Assembly: GCA_964036665.1 (NCBI GenBank)
Contig: OZ038527.1
Coordinates: 15,593,835 to 15,657,834 of the forward strand
Direction: 5' to 3'
DNA: 64,000 nt
Origin: Gordius sp. MW1
Lineage: Eukaryota > Nematomorpha > Gordioida > Gordea > Gordiidae
Shown piece by piece: positions 12,354 to 31,300 of this stretch. Each line of letters opens with the position of its first letter. Within the stretch, counting starts at the first letter, position 1. The translations under genes and the position numbers were made by a program. The notes below the pieces were generated by a model. It saw nothing but the letters and a program-made list of their open reading frames with translations, ran no database searches and was not told the origin of the DNA.

Positions 12354-14307
12354 GGACTCAATGAGCGTGCCGAAATTCTCCATAACTTTATATACAATCA
12401 CAACTTTTGAGGCTGTTTATTACGGCACCAATAATAACGAGTGTGTGTTGTGGAAGAACTCACTTCTTAAGCGCGCCTAGCCTAGTCACCCTTTACATTC
12501 ACGACGCTTTATTATTCAATACTTACATGATTGGACCATTTATAACGTCACGTTGCATAATAACGCAGTTTTTAATTAACATACGCCAATGATTGACCTA
12601 CACGTTTAACGTATTAATCTTGAACGCAACGTTCAAAATAAATCAGCTGGTATTGGCATAAAATAATTGAAAGTTATAGGTGTTATTGTATAATAGCAAA
12701 ATCAATTATAGACACATTCCTTATTTTATTTATAAGCACCGTTAAACTCTGTTGCTAATCTATAAATTTCAGAAAGCAACGCGCAAAACGAATAATCAAA
12801 TCTTCTATATAAAATCTCAAAATGCAGCCGGTCTATTTTACTTCTTATTATTACTTGTTTAACTTGTTAATTGATAAAAACCTTCTAAAATTGAATTTAT
12901 TTCTCGAATTAACCATTAAAATTTCTAAGTTGATTTTAATTTCAATTTTATTTATTGTTAAATTTATTAGTTTTTTTTCAACCTCATATTAGACCCATGT
13001 GACAAAAAGCTTCTTACTTATCATAACATCTGCTCTGTTGAACATATAATTTGCACTCATTTCATCGTGATGCTTTATTAAAGGAGCTTGGGAAAAGAGA
13101 ATTACCAACATCGCTCTTTTGCCTCACCCTTTCACATATAATATAAATTCTTGCTTATTTTCTTTGCTATATATCTCACTCCTTAGGACGAGACATCAAT
13201 AAAACCAATCAATTGATATGCAATTTATGGTTTTCTTATACATTGGATTCAACATTTCTTAGTCTATTTAACTAGTTATTTAACTTAATTAAGGGGGGCC
13301 AATCAGTTATGTTGACAGATCAATGAAACCAATTTTCTTAAACAACGGACTTAACATTTGTAAGTATTTTTAAACTTAATTAAGGGAGCCAATCAGTATC
13401 ATTTTATCTCAATTCAAAATTGTTCATACTTGGACATCATTTGTGATATTTTTTTGTGAAACCAATGTTTTATTTTTCCCTATACGTAGAGCCCTGCACT
13501 GGCCTCCGGAGGCCGAACAAAAATTATATTATTAACCGGGGCTCAGGTAGGGCCTGCGACCTCAAGCCAACCAACCATTTTATAATATATTTTACATAAA
13601 TCCGTCTCTATATTAATAAAATATCATATGAATCTTCGTACAGCGTACATAATATAGTTTTAAAACTTCAGCCTCTCCTCCCTGACAAAAATCATTTTTT
13701 AATCAAAATCGTAAATTTAATTATAATATTTTTATATATATCTTACGTAATACGCTACCACAACTTCGAACAATAAATCCTAACCCTAACCGTTAAAAAT
13801 ATTTAGTTTATTAAAATGTAGAAGATTGAACTAACAATTCAAAATTTGTCCAAAAGTTAGAATTAAAAAATGCAAATAAAAACATTCAGGCTTGAACCGA
13901 AGAAAATCCATGGTAGACAAGACAGAACACCCATTTAGAAATTAAAAAATCATAAATTTTAATTTAAAATTGTAATTATATTAAAAGTAGCGAAGTTGAA
14001 TGGCGATTCAATATCGCTGAATACTTGAAATAGGTGGTAAGTTTAGTGTTAAATAACGGTAAATTTTATTTGCAAGTCTTAATCAAACTTTAGCCTTAAC
14101 ACATTAAAAATAACGAAAATGTGTTATAATTGACGATTAAGTAATATTAAATCTTCCAAAATACCATATAAATTCTTTATTAAAAAAGATTTAGTAATAT
14201 AAGGAATCACATTTGTAACAATACACAACAAAAGCCAAGTAAAATAGGAATCACATTTGTAACAATACACAACAAAAGCCAAGTAAATTAGCATGTTATT
14301 TAAAATA
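12354..14307. other. Convergent intergenic region between DCAF1 and YARS1
   Basis: About 1.95 kb between two stop codons. AATAAA at about 12640 is a candidate polyadenylation signal for DCAF1. TTTATT near 14176 is one for YARS1 on the other strand. A 43-bp direct repeat (AGGAATCACATTTGTAACAA...) occurs twice at about 14203-14287. The segment ACTTAATTAAGG followed by GCCAATCAGT occurs twice (about 13283 and 13374). No gene is supported. Confidence 0.6.
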
Positions 14308-21578
<7,271 letters not shown>

Positions 21579-22712
21579 ATTTATTCAATTGATTACAACC
21601 AATTTAGTTCCCTTTAAATCATAGACTAATATTAGTCTATGCTTTAAATCACTAACAAATCGTATTTTTACATCACCTGTCTACAATTGATTTTTAGACA
21701 TTATGTTATTTATGTAGGACTAGAAATTTAGGCTTTTAATTGTTCCTAAAAACGAAGATTTAGGGCGCAAATTTCTTAAGTGATTTAGTATTAAGATAAA
21801 ATTTTAGCATTCGCTTCAGGTCTTGAGCATTTAAAAATGCCACGCTGCATAAATTTCTAATTGCGACAAGTGGATGACATATAAAATTGAACGCCTTATG
21901 TGCAATGGAATCGATGTGCTCCGAATTTTCCAACATCTTATTGCTCTGTGACATTTAACCCAGGCGAGTACTAATTACATCTCTGGCTAGCCTCCCTGTT
22001 CCATATTGAGTCAACTAATCGTTACACCACTCAGTATCCCAATACCTTTGTCGAATATAAGTTAATTTCCCTCAGGGTATGACCTACCATAAAGCTTAAG
22101 CTATGGATAAAACCACAACCTCTAGTAGCGACAAAAGTTTAAAAAAAGTAATGTCCTGTACCGATTTAAAATGAGATGTATGGATTTATAAATAATTTGG
22201 TACACTAAGAGGAGACTTGTGTGGATGAATATGTTAGAATAATATGACATTAGAACAATGACAATCGAATAATCATCTATTTAAGGGTAATTAGACTTTT
22301 TTAAATAGGCCAAGGAATATGATGAGATATTTCTTCCTTCTACTATTTTCATTGCATATCTGAGGACCTTGAACGAGATATCAAACTGACCCGTGCGCAG
22401 GCAGGCCCGCTGATTAGTATGGCTGGCCTATTAATTAGGTTTGTGTGGACAGGAAAATTTTAAAATTAAGCTCAAGCAATCCTTAATTTTTGTAAAGGTC
22501 GTGGAATTAATGATTACAAATGGCGATAAACAGGCTTAAATAAAAATTTTAACAGTTTGAATTTTATGCTATATGCTAAATTACCAATATATGGCGCTAT
22601 CTTTAATTTGAAAACACTTTGCTAATAATATATTTCATAACCTTATTTACATGGTGTATGACGAAACTAAATTCTAATTTAATCAATGCATTGAGCATTT
22701 AAAAAATTAATA
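21579..22712. other. YARS1 upstream region; 65-codon minus-strand ORF of unknown standing
   Basis: This is the 5' flank of YARS1. On the minus strand an ORF at 21954-21760 starts MSQSNKMLENSEHIDSIAHK and ends at TAA. It is not part of TyrRS, because the synthetase N-terminus is already complete at 21578. It could be an upstream ORF, a gene remnant or chance. No promoter motif is clear. The rest is AT-rich with nothing recognised. Confidence 0.4.
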
Positions 22713-22720
22713 TTGAAATG

Positions 22721-24060
22721 TATGGGTAGTGATGCGGAAAAACCGAGAAAAATCTCGGTCTCGTCTCGTCTAATCTCGAAAAACCGAGACGAGACGAGAC
22801 GAGAATTTGAAAAATGGAGTCGAGATCGAGACGAGAATTTTGAGGTTGAGACGAGACGATACGAGATTTTCTCGGCGATATCTCGACTTTTTATTGATCG
22901 TTAGATTTTAGTAAATTATTGTGTATTTTAATTTACATTTAAGGTATTAAGTGTAAATCAATATATATGGAATATATTTGATATTAAAAAAATCCCAAGT
23001 GTAGTTAATATTATATATTTTTGCAAAAAAATTAAAATTTGGCAATCATTTACCTAAGTATGGTTGATTTTTGTCATACATTTAAATACGTACTCATTAA
23101 TTTAGAGTTTAAACCTTATGTTCTTAATTCTATAATAATGCTGCTTTTATTGTTGTTTTTACAACGTTTTAATTTGTGCAACTAACTAGTTATCAATTCT
23201 GTAAATAATAATAACATCATTAAATGTCACTCACACTTTGTGGTTTATAGCGCTATAGTAAACATGCAATAAACACTATGGGTTAAATTAATGATGGTTA
23301 TATTAATGGACTTTTGCCTTAAATATGTTAAGGTCTACTTTGAAGCATTAGCAAAGGTTAATAAAGGGTCTCATTTTGCTCAATTATGCAACTAAATCAA
23401 CTATAAGCGAACTTATAATTTTCGAAGTCCATTTATAGTTGACAGACACAGTGAATTTAATACAAATACTATAATTTGCTAGAACAATAAAATTTAATTT
23501 TTTATATTTCAAATTTATTTATAGTTTTTTTAGTCTGCACTTTTTATAGAAAATGTTATCTTTATGAGTTAATTCATATCTTTATATTGTCAATGAGATG
23601 TCGTGTCCCGCTAAATCTTTAAAAAGTTTGTGTATTAAAGTTTTTCGAAAAATATAAAATTTACCATTTGGATTTTTGAACACTTATTTATATTTTTAAT
23701 AAAACAGGAGAAATTTTTATTCCGAATATATTTTTTTTTAAAAGTCGAGACGAGGCGAGAATTCTTGTCTAGACGAGACGAGACCGAGATTTTTCTAGAC
23801 CGAGAGGAGACGAGATCGAGATTTTCTTAATCGCTCCCGAGACGAGACGAGATTTTGTTTTCGAGACCGAGACGAGATCGAAACACTATGTATGGGCTAG
23901 CCAGGTTTTGGATTAGGGGGGGGGCAAAAATTTTAAAAATTCAATTAGAGGGTGACAAAATATAATTTTTAATTTTCAAAGTTTTTGCATAGAAATTTTT
24001 TTTTCTCGTAAATTAGGGGGGGGGGGGCCGCCCCCTGCCCCCCCCCTGACTACGCCCATG
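22721..24060. mobile_element. CATGGGCGTAGCC-type MITE interrupted by a hAT element
   Basis: The right end reads GACTACGCCCATG at 24060 and the left end TATGGG at 22721-22726, continuing as CTAGCCAGGTTTTGG after the nested insertion. Flanks TTGAAATG (22713-22720) and ATGAAATG (24061-24068) are an 8-bp duplication with one mismatch. The interior has poly-G/poly-C tracts. The same family occurs at 28472, 43315 and 57660. Confidence 0.65.
22727..23888. mobile_element. hAT-like element with GAGACGAGAC arrays
   Basis: The ends are TAGTGATGCGG and CGAAACACTA, flanked by identical TGTATGGG copies (22719-22726 and 23889-23896). Subterminal arrays of GAGACGAGACGAGAC fill 22740-22890 and 23745-23880. 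The interior (22900-23740) is AT-rich and noncoding. It is homologous, in reverse orientation, to sequence at 52100-52380 and 55320-55440, so a second old copy exists at 51983-55560. Confidence 0.85.
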
Positions 24061-24207
24061 ATGAAATGCTATTTAAATCTTAGCCAACCATTAGAGATTT
24101 CTCTATACTATTTAGAAAACTAATTCCGAAACAACCTTCATATTACGAAATGCCTCCTTCTTAATTTGCTTATTACGCCGCTTAATTTGTAATTATTCAC
24201 ACCGCAG

Positions 24208-24300
24208 AGAACGCTGGTTAAAAATGACGTTTATGCAAATGAGTTGGAAGAGACTTCGCGTAAACTGGGTTATAAATTGTGGGAAAACAACGAGAAATGA
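24208..24300 (+). CDS. Possible orphan terminal exon
   Basis: After CACCGCAG, a plausible acceptor, 30 codons run to TGA at 24298-24300. The peptide includes KNDVYANELEETSRKLGYKL and ends LWENNEK. The short C-terminal helix with LWE is reminiscent of short-chain dehydrogenase tails, but this is a weak resemblance only. No partner exons were found upstream, where transposons occupy 22.7-24.06 kb. It may be a relic or chance. Confidence 0.2.
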   Translation, partial: RTLVKNDVYANELEETSRKLGYKLWENNEK

Positions 24301-24564
24301 ATAGCGATATCATCTCCTTATCGCACCTATCAACTTACGTCTGAACATTCTATTTGATTGTCTCTTACCCCCGGTATTTAGCCTGTGCTTATACCTAACG
24401 TTTTGTTCCCCTACCTGATTGATTGCATATGAGTATAACGCGAACATTCCTTTTTTGGAAATACGTTGTTCATTCTAGTGGTCAATAAACTCGTCGTTAA
24501 TTCCCAAGATACAAAATTTATAGCAAGATACGAAAGCGAATAAAAATAATTTAATTGTTGTAGG

Positions 24565-24762
24565 GATGCGAGTGACGTCAATCGAATAGTACTAGACATG
24601 GAAGTGCCGGGAAAAAGAGGAAGAGGTCGACCTCGTGGTACCTGGAAAGGACAAGTGGACAAAGTTATGCTCAATAAGAAGATCGATCCCAATATGGCTC
24701 TAACACGATCTAGACGGAAGAAACTGATAAAAAACCCCACGAATGTGGGACCTACGAATTGA
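24565..24762 (+). pseudogene. C-terminal tail of a non-LTR retrotransposon ORF (5'-truncated fragment)
   Basis: An open stretch of 65 codons contains MEVPGKRGRGRPRGTW and ends at TGA 24760-24762, followed by an AAGAAGAAGAAAAAGG tail (about 24767-24782). The (M)EVPGKRxRGRP motif followed by a Trp is a well-known C-terminal signature of endonuclease/reverse-transcriptase ORFs of animal LINEs. 5' truncation and a simple-repeat 3' tail fit target-primed insertion. No endonuclease or RT core is present. Confidence 0.6.
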
Positions 24763-24782
24763 TAAAGAAGAAGAAAAAGGGA

Positions 24783-25316
24783 TTGATTGCACTTGCACTG
24801 TATTCAACGAACTAATTAATATTAAAAAGATGTAATTAAGATGCCATTCAAAAAAAAATAAGGATTTGAACATATCACAAAAATGCCACGGTATGGCTCC
24901 ATTTAAACAAAGACGGTGGTGAAGAAGTTTATATATAAGAATATAGAAAAAGGGGGTTTGTCTAATAAATAGTACGGATCGTAAATAAATTAGATTATCT
25001 AACATTTAAATTCGACAAACAATTTAGGAAAAAAATTCTAACGCGGTATCTTTCAGTTAAGTGAGTGCATTACAGCTCGTCGAGTACAAAAACGTAATTG
25101 CGCTAGAGTTGAATCAGCTGTGTATATCAGCGATTTGTCCTCATTTGCCCGTATTAATTTTATAATATCTTATGGGTTCCCAATATTTGTTAAAATGTAA
25201 ATTTAATTTATCTATTTTAAATTTTTTTATCATTAGCAATAATTAAGAAGCCGTTTTATCAAACATACTACGGATTATCAAGTATAAAAATTTATAAATA
25301 TATTTAGAGGATTTAA
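24783..25316. other. Upstream flank of the thiolase gene
   Basis: AT-rich sequence leading to the HADHB-like start. A less AT-rich patch at about 25040-25140 could be leader or promoter. No TATA box or other motif can be supported. Confidence 0.4.
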
Positions 25317-28300
25317 ATGCTAAAAATAAGATTTATTAAGTCTAATAACCTCCATACATTTGTTATAGATAAGCCATTAAAAAGCCATCCAAAAAATATT
25401 GTTATTATTGAAGGAGTTAGGACACCTTTTGTTCAATCTGGTACAGTATTTAAAAATGAAACTCAGCATTCTTTAGCCAAGGTTGCTATCAAGTAAAATT
25501 GTGTTGTATTTTGAAATATAATAGTAATTGTCTATGCAACTAAAACATTTTTCATTAGTTTTCATAATTATGTTTTAATTATATTTTTCAAAAATATATA
25601 CAAGTGGCCTTTTGAATCGATCTAATATTCATAAAGATCAAATTGAATACGTTGTTTATGGAAATGTTGTTCAGGAATGCAAAACTACAAATATTGCAAG
25701 AGAAGTATATATCAGTGTTTTAACACTGCTATATTTATTTATTTTTGATAAAGCTTTCTTTTTTTGTTTTTATTTTGTATTGCTATTGACATATTTCAAT
25801 ATAAACCCATACTTTATTCTCTAAGAGAGTAATTATAAATTTCCAATGTTAATAATTGTACATTTAAATTATTAAATTTGGTTTTGTTCTTTCAAGCATT
25901 TACTTAAGGAATTATGTGATTCAATCATTATTTAATTTAATAAATTTTTTGTTATATTTAAATTCAGGCTGCACTTTTAGCAGGCATATCAGATAGGATA
26001 CCAGCTTCAACAGTAAGCATGGCCTGCATATCATCTAATCAAGCCATTACTTCATGTAAACTTTAATTAATATTTAAAAATTTGTTGAAATAGTTGCCTT
26101 TTGTATGGGTCTTTGCAATTGCTAACAACTTTCCATTTCTAACAATTATTGTTCCACATGATTATATGCATGCTCAATCTGAATTTACAAGCAGTCATAT
26201 GACATAGTCTAATGAAAAATTATTTGTTTGCTATAATTAAAAGTTTATATATAAAAGTTAAAATATCTTTATTTTTTGGTTTTTATAGACTTTATTATTA
26301 ACATTAATATTTATATCAGTTTAATTTCAATGCACAATAAAATGAGTTGAATTAAGTTCTAATATTTAGCTCATTGCTAACCATTGGGAAGTTGCAATTA
26401 AAACACCATTTTTTTGTTTTAACAAAAAGCTTGTGGACTATTTTATAACCTGACAGCGTCTTTAAATAGGTTAATTGCTAGGTGTCCGAAAGTTTGAGCT
26501 ATTGGCTATTTTGCGACCCTGTGAGTAGGTTAGGGCTTTATATTTTGGTTAAAGGGGGCGAAAATGTCATGGCGGGCGAATCCCATTTAAGGATTTAACC
26601 ATCTATCCGGTTGATAGTAGAATGTCAGGTCGCGTTCTTCCTATTAAAGAAGGTCCAGACTCTAAAATGGACATTATATCACTTTTAAGGGTGGTATGGG
26701 TGGGGGAATTTATTTTAATGCCTTGTATATTATTTTGCGCCGGACTAGGGCCGGAGCCACATCTTTGGGAAACCTCAAATGATTTTTTTTCTAATATTTA
26801 TTAACTTATAAAAAATCCCCCACCATTCCAAGCCATTAACTCCTTTTCTTAATTTAAAAATATTCCTAGAAGTACCCCTTTAAAAACTGATATATTTAAA
26901 TGGATCGGATTAAAAAAAATAGCCGCAAACTGAACTTTGGTCAATAAGCAGTGGCGTAGCTAGGTGGAGGCCGTGAGGGCCCAGGCCCGCCCTAGAGCAA
27001 AAACCTGGCACCATGGCTTCCCCGAAAAATCTTTGGCCCCCTGGCCCCTTAAGCAATTTTTCATAATTTTTTATAATTAAGATACAATATGACAATTATA
27101 ATTATTTGTTTCTGAATAAAACTTTTAATTCTGAATTTAATAATATTTCAATATATTTTTGAAATTGTTTAAAAAGTTCAGAACGAGTTTCAAAGCCCAA
27201 ATATTTGTTTAATAAATGCAATCTTAACGGTTAATAGCCTTATATTGACTTAAAATGATATTAGAATCACTATCAAATAAGGCGAAATAATTAGATTTTG
27301 AGATTTCATTATTACGTTCGAAACACATTAAAAAATCAAAAAAGTATGTCACTTTTTACTCTTTTGAATTCTTTTATCAGAAGTTACTATTATGAGTTAG
27401 ATCTGCAAAATGCCGAAATGATAATGGCAAAAAATTATGTAATATTTTATAATTCTTTACATTAATAAAATAAAATGTAATGATATTTTTTCACCTATTA
27501 AAATTTCACCCCCTACAGTGTTTCCAAATTTTATTATTTTAATTCAATTTTTTTAACTATACTAATAACTGCGTTTCATTGTATAAATACGGTGGATTTG
27601 GATTGATAGCGTAGGTAGAGGGAAATGGAACGCAATATTTCGGACACTTATGGTCCATCTTCAGGAAAAAAAAGGAGAAGATGAAGTCTCAAAAAATAAA
27701 AATGAAGTAAAGTGATTATTGACTATATAATAACCGCGTGCTCATGCGAAAGTCGCTCTAGTGCTGTTAATATGCTCGAATTGGTTCTGCTTGTATAGTG
27801 CTAAACCTGGCAATAGGCATATATCTCCTACCATTACCATCATCATAACCAGCACCATGCTGCTTAAAACCCGGTTACTAGCCTGGCAGATTAAAGTTGC
27901 CATGGTTGCTGGTTGAGAGAGATGTAAGTAACCGGGCATTTGGCCGATTGGATTGATATAAACCGTGGTATCGAGCAGGCTTGTTTTAAACTAAACATGG
28001 TTTTTAGCAAATTTAATTTTAGCTTACTATTAGAGTTGGCAGCTGCCATATAATGCTAATCAATATTTTTCAATCATATATTAATCCTATAAGGTGATAA
28101 AAAAATTAAAATATATTATAAAGAACTTTGCCCCCCTTCCTTTATTTGTCCCGTTGTTTTGCCCCCCTCCCCCCTATTTTTTACCCTCTTTCTCACCAGA
28201 GGGGAATGGGGGTGTTTTCCGTCCCCCTTATTTTTACCCTATTTCTGCTCAACCAGCAACCATGGCAACTTTAATCTGCCAGGCTAGTAACCTGGTTATT

Positions 28301-31300
28301 AAGCAGCATGGTGCTGGTTATGATAATGGTAATGGTAGGAGATATCTGCCTATTGCCAGGTTATGGTTTTAGCATTTTGGCATATTAACAACACTAAGTC
28401 GCTCTCATTGCTAAAACGGATTGAAACTTATCTCCGTTCCACAATTGGACAAGATAGGTTATCGTCATTAGCATGGGCGTAGCCAGCATTGGAATTAGAG
28501 GGGGGCAATAATAATTAAGGGAGGCGCAATATGATTATTTTTTAGGCAAACCTTTAATAAATTTCAACAAATTTTTAGATTTAGAAAGAGGCAGCCGCTT
28601 TTCCATGCCCCCCCCCCCCACTTGCTTGACTACGCCTATGGTCATTAGCTTTATTGAGCTTAGAATTTGACTTTTTTATATGTTATTCCCCCGGATAATA
28701 TCAAAAATTCATTCGCAACATCGAGGAAAAGGCGCAATGAACTGCTATCATTTAAACTAAAGACTAGTTTTAATATCCAATGAAGAAATATCTGGGCTTT
28801 GTAACTCGTTTTGAGCTTTTTAACATTTTCAAAATATTATTAAATTCACGAAAATCCCATCCTGGATTCAATTTATTTGTCCATCTCACATGCTTATTGT
28901 TTGACAAACATATCTAGCATATTTTTATGTATAAAGCCAATGATTTTAGAAAAATGGCTTGCACACCATTTTTTCCCCTTTGTTAGTGGTACCCCATGAT
29001 AAGTTTGAGCAGCAATCGCTTTTAAATTAATATTAATAAATTCCTGAATTTATAGACAATTGTTAATGCATCCAAACTTTCACAACTAAATGATCAGACA
29101 AGGTCTTAATTAGATAAAACCTTAAGCGAGTGTGATGTTAAAAAATACAAAAAAAGGAGCGGAATTTTAAGTTTGACAAACGTTTATGGGGAAAAAATTT
29201 TCAATTGCTTTTGACCCCTTCCCAATTGTGTAAAATCAAAGCTCGGCCCCCCCAAGGCAAGAAGGCTAGCTACGCCACTAATGAGCAAAGTGTAACGACT
29301 TTTCTTTTTAATAACTTTAAGCAACGGATGTAAGCATAGACATAGCCAGACTCCCGGCCCTTAGGGTCCGTTTCTTTTCACCTGCTCAAATTGCATATCA
29401 AATGAACTGCTTCTTTATGAAGTGTAGAAGAGCCTAGGTTTAAAACTTAACAAAAACAACACCTAGCCCTGGGGCTCTGATGACGTCCAAAAGACTGAAA
29501 ATGGGGTCCAGGGGAAAAGCCCCTGCGTAAAGGACCTAATTTGAATTTGTTAAAAGGTAATGTAGTGGGTGCTTTGATAATACATTCAACTTCTGGGAGT
29601 AATTGCGGTCTCAGGGCTAAAGTTTTTAAGAGTTCTGGGTCCTCCAACATCAACTCGGAAAAAATCAGTTAAGCTTCAAGCCACTCATGACCCAATAAAC
29701 CTAGGACCAAATGAACTAGGGTGAAATTTTTGCCGGCATTGTAGCCCGATAAAAGGTAATAAACGAAGCGCGATAAGAAGCTAGCATCCCAATCCTTTTG
29801 TCCTTAGCCAATTTGAAATAGGGTCCTGGGGTTGACGTTGGTAGACCAGCCATTTGGAACTAGTACCAGGGGTGGGTCATCGTTCGGTGTTTTAAGCCGG
29901 TCGACTAGGTCATCGGCAAATTATAGGAAGTGATAAATGTCGCCGATAATTTTAAGGCAGCTGGGCTTATAGCTAAATCGCCGACGGTTTTTAGTGCATT
30001 GAAGCCAGGACGCATGTCTAATTAAATGTTGAATCTTGTATCCAGGGGGCTTTTTCTAAAACTATCTTAACTTTCTGAAATGTCGTGTAGGATGAATGAA
30101 ACTAGTGAACAATGTTGAATTTCATTTCAGGATGTTGAAATAAATAGTTATTGTTAAAGTTAAAAGCGCGATGTTAGGAAGAGTTTTAAATAGTACCGTT
30201 TTGAACTAGGGATAATCAAGTTATGTAAAAGATCTTATGCCCATTGGCCACCTATTGGAAGCCTAGTGGGTAAATTTATACATTTTAACTTTTGAGTGAA
30301 GTCTAAAAGTGCGGAAGCGTTTATATTCAATTTTAGGCATATAGGTTCAAAATCTCGGATTAAATGTAATGCCTTTAAACTTTCTTCTGGAGGGTCACAT
30401 ATACTAAACATTCCGTGTCAAGGCACTTTAAGTTGATAAATGTAGAGTTGTTAAATTGCTAACATTCTTCAAACTCCAGACGCGAGCACGCACACTGAGT
30501 TGCTTAATATGCGCGTTAGCACAATATGTGCTCGCTGTTAGGTGCACTAGGCAGAACAGTAGCATATAAAAATGCTCGAGGGTCGAGCAGAAACTCGAGC
30601 AGATGGTAGCTGGAGTTGAAGAAAGTTAGCAATTTAACAACTCTAGATAAATGGATTAGGTTTTCTGTACTTAAGAAAAACATGAGTGGACCTAAGGGTC
30701 ACCCTTGGGTAAATGATTCACCCATCTTCAGTCTTGATTTACAGCCTTTACTAATAATGTATTTGAAAATGTCGAGTATTCATCGAGGTAGTTGTTAATA
30801 ATAATCGTTCACTTGCGATTAAATGCATCGCAATGTTCAGAATAACCCTGAAGTGATAGAAGGCGATTTGTTCCAGACAGGCAGCCCCAAAACCGCCTTT
30901 TACCTCAAATCCTACTTGATGAGGAACCAATTTATCGCCTAAACTTGCTCTGATTACTTTGCAGATGAGTTTCAATAGTACGTCGAAAAACATTGTTGAT
31001 AGCAATGGGTCTTACTTATCAGGTTTTTCGATGACAATGAAGTTAGCGTCAGACAAGGAATTTTTCAAGGATTTATTTCCGTTAATAATTAAGTTGCCTT
31101 GGAGGAAAAGATTGATGCGCTTACGCTTTGTAAGTTAATGAGTCTATGAATAGACTGGGCAAAAACTATCACGGTCGACTACAAAATCCACGGGAGATAA
31201 ATTGATGGCTTCACGATCAGGGGTCAGATTTGTTAGGAATTTTCTGCCCGAACCCGGCCCGGTTCAATTCTCAAACCTAATTGCCCGCCCGAGCCCGCCC

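Larger units (their letters stand above)
26951..29279. mobile_element. Possible large element with GTGGCGTAGCTAG ends, host to nested insertions
   Basis: The left end GTGGCGTAGCTAGG (26951) is matched by the inverted right end CTAGCTACGCCACT (29279). Flanks AATAAGCA (26943-26950) and AATGAGCA (29280-29287) differ by one base, consistent with an 8-bp duplication. Two smaller elements (27759-28396 and 28472-28640) are nested inside. No coding capacity. The two ends might instead belong to different elements. Confidence 0.45.
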
